DNA from: Clostridia bacterium | GTDB taxonomy: Bacteria; Bacillota; Clostridia; Oscillospirales; Acutalibacteraceae | Length of the DNA: 41,110 nucleotides | NCBI GenBank assembly: GCA_017443405.1 | Contig: JAFRXS010000047.1 | Location: forward strand, 1 to 41,110 | Direction: 5' to 3' | Shown here: positions 24,719-32,094 of the stretch, piece by piece | Position numbering within the stretch: the first letter of the stretch is position 1 | How the letters are laid out: each line of letters opens with the position of its first letter | The notes under the pieces: generated by a model | What the model was told of the DNA's origin: nothing | What the model saw: the letters and a program-made list of their open reading frames with translations, nothing else | The model's database searches: none | Program-made: the position numbers and the translations under genes

Positions 24719-26251
24719 TCACGTAAGGCTGTCGCGGCCGAGGATGTACTTTGCTTTGCCGAAGCCGGTGCTGAAAGCTGAGGAATAACCGTTGAGGTTC
24801 ATTCCGTAACCGCCGACGAATTCCAGCCCCGGGATATCGGAATACCGTTTATCCATCAGCTTGTGCGAAAAGATACTGTCCCAATTCGATTCCTTGTAGC
24901 CGTAGATCGAACCGCCGGGGGAATTCATATAGCGCGCGAAGGTGACGGGCGTCGCGATCTCCATCTCTTCGATATGACCGCGGATGTCGGTCCCCGTCGC
25001 CTTCTCGAAGACTCCTATCATTTTTTCTGTGAATCCGTCCTTGATGCGGTGGTAGTCCTCCGCGCTTACTCCGTCCCAGAAATCGGACGTGAACAGCGTC
25101 GTCATGGTGAGGATGCAGGTCCCCTCGGGGGACGCCCCGGGATAAGCGGCGTTGATACAGACCGTATTTTGTACGCCGTTGGTTTCGGGCAACGCCATAT
25201 CCCTTACCTGTTTGACCGTATCCATATCCGGATAGATGAAGTATGAATAGTCGTTCAGCCCGAGTTCGGACGAGGAACGGTCCAGTCCGAGGAATACGCA
25301 GAAACCTCTGCCTCCGAGCTCGCGCGCGTTGGTTTTTTTTGTGTCACTCACGCTTACGCGGCGCGGGTCGATCATGGTGCCGTAGACGGTGTGCGGAGAC
25401 AGGTCGCAGATCACGCAGCCGGCGCCGTATTCTCTTCCGTCCGCCGTCACGACGCCTCTTACGCCGTCGGCTCCGACAAGGACCGTTTTTACCTCGACCC
25501 CGGTGTAGAGATCTCCGCCGTTCTCCTCGAGGCAATCCGCCAGCGTCAAAGTCATTTCGAGGCTGCGCGATTTGGGTATGACCGACTTCATTTCAATATA
25601 TGAATTGACCATGCTGAGGTAGTGCATGAACGTGAGGTCGTTGCCGTCTGCGCAGAGATACGCCCAGTAGCCCCTGAATATATCCGCCGCCTTGCCCGTA
25701 AGACCAGCGGCGGCAAGACCGTCGTCGAGACTCATCGTACAGGTGTGAAGGAAATCCCTGTGGCGCAGCAGTCGGCGGATCGCGTCTGCGGGGCTTTTCG
25801 CCTTGCCCAGTTCCTCGGTGGCTTTCAGGTACTCGGCGGCAAGATCGAACACGGCTTTTATTGTGTCCCGGCTTCCCGGCACGTAACGCTCCATGGCGTC
25901 GATATACTGAGGTATGCCGAACGGCATCGTGACGTCGATGGGGTCGGGCGAGCCGTAGGTGATAAGACGGTAAGCCTCCGGTACGGCTGCCCATTCGATC
26001 CTGTCCGAGATGCCGAGAAAATCGAACAGCTGTCTCACGCTGCCGGAGCGGTTTTCGTCCCTGCCGAAGCCGCACAGCTCGTGAAGCGAAACCTCGAACT
26101 CGAACCTGCCCCGGCGGAAAGACGTCGCGACGCCTCCGGGGGTACGGTTCTTTTCGAAAAGAGCGACCTTTTTCCCGCCCTTTGCCAGCGCCGCGGCGGC
26201 AGCAAGACCGCCGTTACCCGCGCCGACGACTATCACGTCGTACTTCTTCAT
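24719..26251 (-). CDS. CrtI/phytoene-desaturase-like FAD oxidoreductase
   Basis: A 510-residue protein. The N-terminal dinucleotide fold is KKYDVIVVGAGNGGLAAAAAL (GxGxxG at 10-15), with ALFEKNRTPGGVATSFRRGRFEFEVSLHEL as in CrtI, carotenoid isomerase and retinol-saturase relatives. The C-terminal FAD motif is GLEFVGGYGMNLNGYSSAFSTG. Family members desaturate, saturate or isomerise polyisoprenoid or other lipid chains. No prenyl or phytoene synthase is nearby, so a carotenoid pathway is not supported. GGAG lies 8 bases before the ATG at 26251. Downstream, the 2Fe-2S reductase follows almost without gap. In this operon it suggests a hydrophobic, unsaturated or reducible substrate. Confidence 0.82.
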   Translation of the reverse strand: MKKYDVIVVGAGNGGLAAAAALAKGGKKVALFEKNRTPGGVATSFRRGRFEFEVSLHELCGFGRDENRSGSVRQLFDFLGISDRIEWAAVPEAYRLITYGSPDPIDVTMPFGIPQYIDAMERYVPGSRDTIKAVFDLAAEYLKATEELGKAKSPADAIRRLLRHRDFLHTCTMSLDDGLAAAGLTGKAADIFRGYWAYLCADGNDLTFMHYLSMVNSYIEMKSVIPKSRSLEMTLTLADCLEENGGDLYTGVEVKTVLVGADGVRGVVTADGREYGAGCVICDLSPHTVYGTMIDPRRVSVSDTKKTNARELGGRGFCVFLGLDRSSSELGLNDYSYFIYPDMDTVKQVRDMALPETNGVQNTVCINAAYPGASPEGTCILTMTTLFTSDFWDGVSAEDYHRIKDGFTEKMIGVFEKATGTDIRGHIEEMEIATPVTFARYMNSPGGSIYGYKESNWDSIFSHKLMDKRYSDIPGLEFVGGYGMNLNGYSSAFSTGFGKAKYILGRDSLT

Positions 26252-26277
26252 TTCGCTGCTCCGATGAAACAAACCGT

Positions 26278-28224
26278 TTATTTACTGTCGTTCCGGTCCG
26301 CTCTTTCTTCAAGATAGATACTGCGGTTGTCCTTACGTCCGAACCAAGCCACGATCTTGGCGTACTCTACCCAATCGTCGAAGTAACGGGCGTCTATTTT
26401 CATTTCGTGTTTTTTCCTGACAAGCGGCACCCGTTTGTTTTTGAGCGTATTTATGAAATAGCTCTCAAAATCATATTCCGAAACTACCGTGCCTCCACCG
26501 TAGAAAGGACGCTTTATCATAGCGCGCTGAAAACGCAGCAATTCGTCAAACAGTACGCCGTCGTCGAAGAATCCCGACAAAAACGTTTTAGCGTCTTCGT
26601 AAAACGCGTCAAGATCCCACACCGTGCAGAGGAAGATATACTCCTCGAACGGCCAGCGAACGGTTCCGAAGCGGTCGTCGGCGATCACAAATTCCGTGCC
26701 GGGGACGCCGTCCGCGATGTCCTTAAGGCGTTTTTCTACGGTCGCGACAGCTTTCGCCGCGGAATTGTCGGAACTTTGCAGCCACCGGAGCGTTCTTTCG
26801 TAGAAATCGGAGTAGCCGACGCCGTACTCGTTGTGAAGGAACAGGGAGAACAGTTGGAACAGTCCCAGGTGATGGAAGCACTGCACGGTGAACGAGAACA
26901 GGTTCATCGATATCCAGTCCCGGTCCGTCATCGAATATGTGGAAGTGATAAGATTCGAGTATTCGGTAATACCGTCGGGTATCGCTCCCTCGATATGCGG
27001 CTGGTTAAGCGGGATCCTGGAGGTGCGGATCTTATACTTTTCAACGTAGTCCGGCGAAGCCATCACGGAGCAGGGTAGCCATTCGCAGTTGTGGATGTAG
27101 ATGGAATTGTGCTGACCGAGGCACAGCAGCCGATCGATGCCCTCCGAGAAACTCTGGCGGGTCTCGCCCGGCAGTCCGAGGATCAGCTCGGTATAGGTGC
27201 TGATGCCTGCCGCGTTGTACATCTCCATAAGCTCCTTGTAATGCTCTACGGAGATGTTTTTTCTGCCGATATTGGCGAGCACCTCATCGCTCATGGACTG
27301 GAATGAGAGCGTGATGCCCTTACTCAGACTGTATTTTTCCAGGGCGCAGCCTATTCGGAAGATCCTGTCGTTACTGTTCTTCGCGTATGACGTCTGGTAG
27401 CCTTTCGGAAAACCGTTTTTCAGGTACATCTCAATGATGTAGTCGGTTATCTGCTCGTCCCTCTCGAATATGCCGAAATTGGAATCGGCGGAGCCCATAC
27501 CGAAAATTCTGTGCTCGCTTATCCAGCGTATCTCGCTGAAAACGCGTTCAAGCGGGAATTTGCGGATTCGGGATTTCATATTGCTCCAGTCGCAATATGT
27601 GCACGAATTCGGACACCCGCGCGTGGTTTCGATAAGCGCCATGAAGACCTTGTCTTTATTCTCGGCGAGTATCTTATCGAAGTACCCCGTCAGGTAGGGA
27701 GAAGGATAGTCGATCGTGTCGCCGGTTCCGAGGGGAGAGCCGGGAGTCGTGACGACGCCGCGGGCGCCGCGGTAAGAGATACCGCCGATATCTTCGACAC
27801 AGCCGATCCCCGCGGTACAGAGCAGCAGACGGCGGAACGCCTCCTCGCCCTCGCCGTGGATGAGATAATCTATATACGGGCATTCCTCAAGGAGCCCGCC
27901 GCCGGGAGTTACGTGATGGCCGCCGAAGACCGTCACGCAGTCGGGAAAGCGCTCCTTGATCCGGCGGGCGATATACTTGTTGTATTCGAAATTCCAGATG
28001 TAGGAGGAGAAGCCGACGACCGACGGGTCCTCTATTTTTTCGATCAGCTGCTCAGGAGGCTCACGCAGGAAAAAAATATCTTTCAGTTCGAAGCGGCTGC
28101 TCACCGCTTCGTCGTTCATGGCATAGGACATCAGGGCGGCGGCCGTGTAGGGCAGGTGCGCCGTGTTGCCGTAGGGATAATTCACCTGCAGCATATAGAT
28201 GTTCCGTTTCTTTTCGTCAGCCAT
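26278..28224 (-). CDS. CDW-type B12-binding radical SAM protein (paralogue B)
   Basis: A 648-residue protein. B12-like domain: KRNIYMLQVN, AHLPYTAAALMSYAM, VVGFSSYIWNFEYNKYIA, VFGGHHVT, HGEGEE. Cluster motif C204, C208, C211 (ETTRGCPNSCTYCDW), then SADSNFGIFERDEQI, LSFQSMSDEVLANIGRKN and ELILGLPGETRQSF. C-terminal domain with NKRVPLVRKK and FDDWVEYAKIVAWFGRK. The start codon lies inside the end of the glycosyltransferase gene (overlap ATGGCTGA), with AAGG 5 bases upstream, so the two are translationally coupled. This is the most diverged of the five CDW proteins around the cluster. Substrate unknown. Confidence 0.88.
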   Translation of the reverse strand: MADEKKRNIYMLQVNYPYGNTAHLPYTAAALMSYAMNDEAVSSRFELKDIFFLREPPEQLIEKIEDPSVVGFSSYIWNFEYNKYIARRIKERFPDCVTVFGGHHVTPGGGLLEECPYIDYLIHGEGEEAFRRLLLCTAGIGCVEDIGGISYRGARGVVTTPGSPLGTGDTIDYPSPYLTGYFDKILAENKDKVFMALIETTRGCPNSCTYCDWSNMKSRIRKFPLERVFSEIRWISEHRIFGMGSADSNFGIFERDEQITDYIIEMYLKNGFPKGYQTSYAKNSNDRIFRIGCALEKYSLSKGITLSFQSMSDEVLANIGRKNISVEHYKELMEMYNAAGISTYTELILGLPGETRQSFSEGIDRLLCLGQHNSIYIHNCEWLPCSVMASPDYVEKYKIRTSRIPLNQPHIEGAIPDGITEYSNLITSTYSMTDRDWISMNLFSFTVQCFHHLGLFQLFSLFLHNEYGVGYSDFYERTLRWLQSSDNSAAKAVATVEKRLKDIADGVPGTEFVIADDRFGTVRWPFEEYIFLCTVWDLDAFYEDAKTFLSGFFDDGVLFDELLRFQRAMIKRPFYGGGTVVSEYDFESYFINTLKNKRVPLVRKKHEMKIDARYFDDWVEYAKIVAWFGRKDNRSIYLEERADRNDSK

Positions 28225-28978
28225 AGAACCTTTGATAGAGGATCGAATCCTTTTTCAGCATATCGCGCTTTTTCATGAAACGGATATGCAGCGCGGTCTT
28301 GAGATAGAGCGCAGTCTGCCGGAAGGAGTTTTTTGACTTTCCCTGCTTGCGGGAGTAGCAGTCTGTGGGGATCTCGACGAAACTGTAGCCGAGCCGCAGA
28401 GGCTTTAGCACCATTTCGATCAGTATCGGGAAACCTTCGCTCTCCCATGCGATCGACTGATAAAGTTCGGTCGGGACGATCTGGTACGGTATCGTGAAAT
28501 CCGTCATCTTTACACGGAACAGGAGCTTTAAAAACTGCTGCGCGGCAAAGTTGAGCAGACGTCTCACCGTATTGTATCCGTGGAATGAACAGCCGCGGAG
28601 CCAGCGTGACGCGGACACTACGGTGTCGCCGTCACGTTTCGCGCCGGCTATCATACCGGCAACGCAGCCGAGGTCCAGAGCCATGTCCGACGCCATCAGT
28701 ATGCAGTGGCTGCCGCGGGCGATATCGATCATCTCGGTCAGGGCGGATATGCCCTTTTTGCGCTGCATGAAGGTGACGACGGGAACGTCGGACTCCATCG
28801 CCGCCAGCTCGTCCACGACCGCTTTGCACCCGGGCGTTATGTGCTGTGAATAGCCGATGATGATCTCGCGCAGATCGCGGTGATCGCAGATATCCAGTAC
28901 GCCGAGGACCGTTTCCCGCAGGGAATCCGTTTCGTCGACCGCGCCCATCATGAGCGTCACGTTCTTGAATACCGCCAT
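28217..28978 (-). CDS. Family 2 glycosyltransferase
   Basis: A 253-residue protein resembling the GT2 (GT-A fold) dolichol-phosphate-sugar synthase group: MMGAVDETDSLRETVLGVL, EIIIGYSQHITP, SHCILMASDMALDLG (metal/nucleotide-sugar site, with SDMALD in place of a classic DxD), GDTVVSASRW and IPYQIVPTELY. It is soluble, with no C-terminal membrane anchor. GGCGG lies just before the ATG, and the gene starts four bases after paralogue A ends. It probably adds a sugar from a nucleotide donor to a lipid or polyprenyl phosphate or to the operon's product. The sugar cannot be told from sequence. It is the only glycosyltransferase in the operon. Confidence 0.85.
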   Translation of the reverse strand: MAVFKNVTLMMGAVDETDSLRETVLGVLDICDHRDLREIIIGYSQHITPGCKAVVDELAAMESDVPVVTFMQRKKGISALTEMIDIARGSHCILMASDMALDLGCVAGMIAGAKRDGDTVVSASRWLRGCSFHGYNTVRRLLNFAAQQFLKLLFRVKMTDFTIPYQIVPTELYQSIAWESEGFPILIEMVLKPLRLGYSFVEIPTDCYSRKQGKSKNSFRQTALYLKTALHIRFMKKRDMLKKDSILYQRFYG

Positions 28979-28981
28979 TTT

Positions 28982-30910
28982 TTAACCGCCTGTATATTCC
29001 ACGGTGATGCCGGGGTTGAACATTCGTCCGTCTTTGCCGAACCACGCCGCGTCGCGCGCGTATTCCGGCCAGCTCTCCGTCGTTTTTTCGTTGTCTACGC
29101 GGATCCTGTTCGCTTTTTTTTGCGGAGGAGCGTAATTGCCTTCTATAGCGTCGGTAAAATACCGGTGCCAGTCATAAGAGAATTCGCGGGAGAAGTGGTT
29201 TTTGAGCGGTCTTTTGAGTATGCAGCGCTGATAACCGTACAGCTCGTCAAGGACGTCTTCTTCAATGCCCATCGATAGGAACAGCGGGCGCATCGCCGCG
29301 TAATACTCGTCAAGTCGGTATATCACGTCCATGAACGGGGTCGCGTTGGGCTCCCATGATATATTCCCGTAGACGTCGTTGGTGTAGAGGATCATGGGCT
29401 CCTCTCTCAGGACAGTATTGTAAAAACGCAATAAGACTTCGTATCCGTTATTGACGACGTGTTCCCTGCTGTGCTTCGCGAAATCGATGACAACGTTGTA
29501 GAAATCCTCGTAGCGTATATGTTTTTCATAGAAGGCATAGATGGCGAGACTGCGCAGCATGCCGTTGTGATGCATGGACTTTTCGAAGCAGGCGAAGATG
29601 TTTGCGTCCACCCACTGCTCTTCCGACATCGTATTCGTGGCGACCACGTAATTCGACCGCTCGGTTATCTCGGAATCCGTTTTTGAATGAGCCGTCAGAA
29701 AAATGACGTTCGCCGTCCGGATGCCGTATTTTTTCATGTATTCGGGCTGCGCCATCGGAGAATTCGGCAGCAGCTCGCAGTTGTATACGCTTATGAAGCG
29801 GTGCTGCCCGTTTTCAAGCAGAAGCCCCAGACCGCGGCAGAAACTCTCGTATGTTTCCAACGGCAGACCGAGGATAAGCTCCGAATAGGTGGATACCCCC
29901 GCCGAACGGTACAGGGCTATCTGCTCTCTGAGCTGGTCGAGAGTCATGTTCTTTCTCCCGATGGCCTTGAGCGTTTCGGGATTAAGGCTCTGGAAGGACA
30001 GCGTCGCGCCTTCCTTTGTTATCCCGTCCTTTTCAAGCATGCGGTTGATGCGGAATACGCGGTCCGGGTTGTTTTTGGCGTAGTTCGTGCGCAGGCGCTC
30101 CGGGTAGCCGTACTTTTCCCTGACCTCGATAAGATGCCGGGTTATCTCCTCGTCGCGCTCGTACGCGCCGAAATTTGCGTCGGCTCCCCACAGGAACGCT
30201 ACCTTGTGCTCGGCGAACCAGTCGATCTCGGCAAGGACTCGCTCCATGGGGAACAGCCTGACCTTTGACGCTGTGCAGCCCCAGTCGCAGTAGGCGCAGC
30301 GGCGCGGACAGCCCCGGGAGGTCTCAAGAATGGCGTCCAGCTGCATGTCGGGATGTTCTTCCAGTATGCTGTCGAACACCCCCGTCAGATAGGGCGACGG
30401 GTAGTCGACGCGTTCCTGCACGACCTGCTGTGTGGTGACGAAGCCGTCGCCGCTGCGGAAGCTCAGATTGTTTATGCCGCGGAAATCGGGATCATCTTTG
30501 AGCAGCTCCAGCAGAAGTGAACGGAACGCGTCCTCTCCTTCGGCGTGGATAAGGAAATCAATGAAAGGGTATTGTCTTAAAAAGCTGTCGTCGGGCGGTA
30601 CGTTGTGACCGCCGAAGATGATGACGCAATCCGGAAATCTTTCCTTTGTCTTTCTCGCGAGGGCAAGATTGTAACGCGTGTTCCAGATATAATTGGAAAA
30701 ACCGATAACGGCCGGCGTCTCGAAAGACGCGACGGCCTCGTCCGTAACCTCCCGGGTAAAGACGAAACGTTTGAAGGCGTATGCCTCCCGGACCTTCTCG
30801 TCCTCCCAGGCGCTGGCTACAAGCAGACCGGCCGCGTACGGCAGATAGGCGGCCTTGAATATGTCGCCGCCGTATGTGGTCGATGCCTGTACCATGTATA
30901 CGTTTTTCAT
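28982..30910 (-). CDS. CDW-type B12-binding radical SAM protein (paralogue A)
   Basis: A 642-residue protein, first gene of the operon. B12-like domain: KNVYMVQAS, AYLPYAAGLLVASAW, VIGFSNYIWNTRYNLALA, IFGGHNVP, HAEGED. Cluster motif C201, C205, C208 (ETSRGCPRRCAYCDWG), then WGADANFGAYERDEEI, LSFQSLNPETLKAIGRKN and ELILGLPLETYESF. C-terminal domain with GNYAPPQKK and WPEYARDAAWFGKD. AAAGGA lies 7 bases before the ATG. Its expression would be set by the promoter and palindrome directly upstream. It is most similar around the cluster to paralogue D at 13361, implying duplication within the locus. Confidence 0.9.
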   Translation of the reverse strand: MKNVYMVQASTTYGGDIFKAAYLPYAAGLLVASAWEDEKVREAYAFKRFVFTREVTDEAVASFETPAVIGFSNYIWNTRYNLALARKTKERFPDCVIIFGGHNVPPDDSFLRQYPFIDFLIHAEGEDAFRSLLLELLKDDPDFRGINNLSFRSGDGFVTTQQVVQERVDYPSPYLTGVFDSILEEHPDMQLDAILETSRGCPRRCAYCDWGCTASKVRLFPMERVLAEIDWFAEHKVAFLWGADANFGAYERDEEITRHLIEVREKYGYPERLRTNYAKNNPDRVFRINRMLEKDGITKEGATLSFQSLNPETLKAIGRKNMTLDQLREQIALYRSAGVSTYSELILGLPLETYESFCRGLGLLLENGQHRFISVYNCELLPNSPMAQPEYMKKYGIRTANVIFLTAHSKTDSEITERSNYVVATNTMSEEQWVDANIFACFEKSMHHNGMLRSLAIYAFYEKHIRYEDFYNVVIDFAKHSREHVVNNGYEVLLRFYNTVLREEPMILYTNDVYGNISWEPNATPFMDVIYRLDEYYAAMRPLFLSMGIEEDVLDELYGYQRCILKRPLKNHFSREFSYDWHRYFTDAIEGNYAPPQKKANRIRVDNEKTTESWPEYARDAAWFGKDGRMFNPGITVEYTGG

Positions 30911-30936
30911 CGGTTTCCTTTCTTCCTGATTTAAAT

Positions 30937-30950
30937 ATATGTATACATAT
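30937..30950. promoter_or_regulatory. 14-bp palindrome, candidate operator
   Basis: ATATGTATACATAT is a perfect palindrome that begins three bases after the -10 box of the operon promoter, so it covers the predicted transcription start. This position is typical of a repressor operator. No regulator in the window is an obvious owner apart from the adjacent LysR gene, whose family usually binds further upstream. Confidence 0.5.
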
Positions 30951-30952
30951 TG

Positions 30953-30981
30953 ATTATAATATAACCGTCGGACAAAATCAA
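30953..30981 (-). promoter_or_regulatory. Promoter of the seven-gene radical SAM operon
   Basis: Minus strand: TTGATT (30981-30976), 17-base spacer, perfect TATAAT (30958-30953). Leader of about 36 bases with AAAGGA before the ATG at 30910. The rest of 30911-31076 shows no gene and no clear terminator for the LysR transcript, so readthrough from it is possible. Confidence 0.75.
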
Positions 30982-31076
30982 CTTAAAAAGCGGACTTTTA
31001 TTATTTTGAGATCATACGAGGAAAGCGCCCGGACCGGACTCGGTGACAAAAACAGCCCGCGGATAAAGCGTTCCGG

Positions 31077-31967
31077 TTATTGTATCTCGTACAGTTCCCT
31101 GACGTGGTCGACGAATTTGCCGGCGAGCGCGCTCAGGGGTTTTTCTTTGTCCCACGACAGGCGGTAGCTGAGCTTTACCTCGGGCGAAAGGCTCTTTATG
31201 ACCACGTTTGTTCCCGCGGGTATGCTGTCCGCCACGGAGGCGGGGAACAGGGCTACGCCTATGCCGCGCTCGACGAGCCTCGACGCGTTTGACGAGTGGG
31301 CGGTCTTGACGACGAAGCGCGGTTCCTTGCCCGTTGTCTCAAACCAGTCGCGTATCTCCTCCTCGCGTGATTTTCTTGAGGATATTATCAGATCGTCGTC
31401 CGCCAGCTCACCGACGGTGACGGTCTCTTTGCCGTTCGCCGCCAGGGGATGTACGGCGGGGATAAGGGCGACCCAGTGCTCGGAGAACACCTTGACCGAG
31501 TCGAGCAGGTCGTTGTTCGTCGGGGACATGGTGACCGCGAAATCGATGAGTCCCGCTTTCAGGCGGTCGGTCAGGTCGTCGACCGTGCCGCACCAGAGAT
31601 TGTAGGTCACGCCGGGATATTCCTTTTTGAACGACTCGATCCAGCGCGCGACGAGCGTCGGTCCGCCCGCGTCGACGTGGCCGATATAAAGCGTGCCGCT
31701 CACGCCCTGCTTTATGCCCTTGACCTCGGAGCTCGCGATATCCGTCAGAGCCAGCAGCTGCCTGCCCCGTCTCCGGAGGGCGATCCCCTCCTGCGTCAGC
31801 GTGACGTTTCTTTTGCCCCTTATCAGCAGGGTGCAGCCGAGCTCTTCCTCAAGGTCCATCAGCGCCCGGCTCAGCGGCGGCTGGGAGATATGCAGCTTTT
31901 CCGACGCTCTCGTGATATTCCCCTCCTCGGCGACGGCCAGAAAATACCTGATTTGACGCAGATCCAT
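31077..31967 (-). CDS. LysR-family transcriptional regulator, likely of glutamate synthase (GltC-like)
   Basis: A 296-residue protein. Residues 1-60 are the winged helix-turn-helix (MDLRQIRYFLAVAEEGNITRASEKLHISQPPLSRALMDLE style; key residues A20, A21-like small residues and SQPPLSR). Residues about 90-296 are the periplasmic-binding-protein-like effector domain (GTLYIGHVDAGGPTLVARWI, DFAVTMSP, RLVERGIGVALFPASV). AAAGGAG lies 9 bases before the ATG. It is divergent from gltB with 127 bases between start codons, the arrangement of gltC/gltAB in Bacillus. I infer control of the glt operon by a metabolite such as 2-oxoglutarate or glutamate. Its effector and target are not proven by sequence. 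Confidence 0.85.
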   Translation of the reverse strand: MDLRQIRYFLAVAEEGNITRASEKLHISQPPLSRALMDLEEELGCTLLIRGKRNVTLTQEGIALRRRGRQLLALTDIASSEVKGIKQGVSGTLYIGHVDAGGPTLVARWIESFKKEYPGVTYNLWCGTVDDLTDRLKAGLIDFAVTMSPTNNDLLDSVKVFSEHWVALIPAVHPLAANGKETVTVGELADDDLIISSRKSREEEIRDWFETTGKEPRFVVKTAHSSNASRLVERGIGVALFPASVADSIPAGTNVVIKSLSPEVKLSYRLSWDKEKPLSALAGKFVDHVRELYEIQ

Positions 31968-31996
31968 GATAAGGGCTCCTTTTATTATGCTTTTTC

Positions 31997-32008
31997 GGTA
32001 TCATTACC
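31997..32008. promoter_or_regulatory. Dyad in the LysR-gltB intergenic region
   Basis: GGTA-TCAT-TACC lies about 17-28 bases upstream of the weak gltB -35 box, where an activating LysR dimer would sit. It is a short dyad and only suggestive. Confidence 0.35.
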
Positions 32009-32024
32009 CCGATATTATATGTAT

Positions 32025-32053
32025 TTTATTTCTTATTGTCAAGGATGTATAAT
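32025..32053 (+). promoter_or_regulatory. gltB promoter with weak -35
   Basis: Perfect TATAAT (32048-32053) preceded at 17 bases by TTTATT, a poor -35. A strong -10 with a weak -35 fits an activator-dependent promoter. The leader is about 35 bases and ends GGGAGG before the ATG. Confidence 0.6.
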
Positions 32054-32094
32054 GTCCGACGTAAGAAAAGCTACGTTCCGCCGGGAGGCATCCC

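Noticed and set aside
24719-26251. Carotenoid biosynthesis cluster
   Set aside because: Only a CrtI-like gene is present; there is no phytoene or prenyl synthase, cyclase or other carotenoid gene in the window.
11145-30910. RiPP precursor peptide near the radical SAM genes
   Set aside because: Gaps inside the operon are 50 bases or less, and the larger gaps (13119-13360, 17205-17365, 19630-19892, 30911-31076) show no short frame with a ribosome site and a leader-like sequence. Not excluded elsewhere in the genome.
5577-31076. Cobalamin riboswitch controlling the B12-type enzymes
   Set aside because: Leaders are short (about 36-105 bases) and none shows a B12-box-like sequence or the required length.
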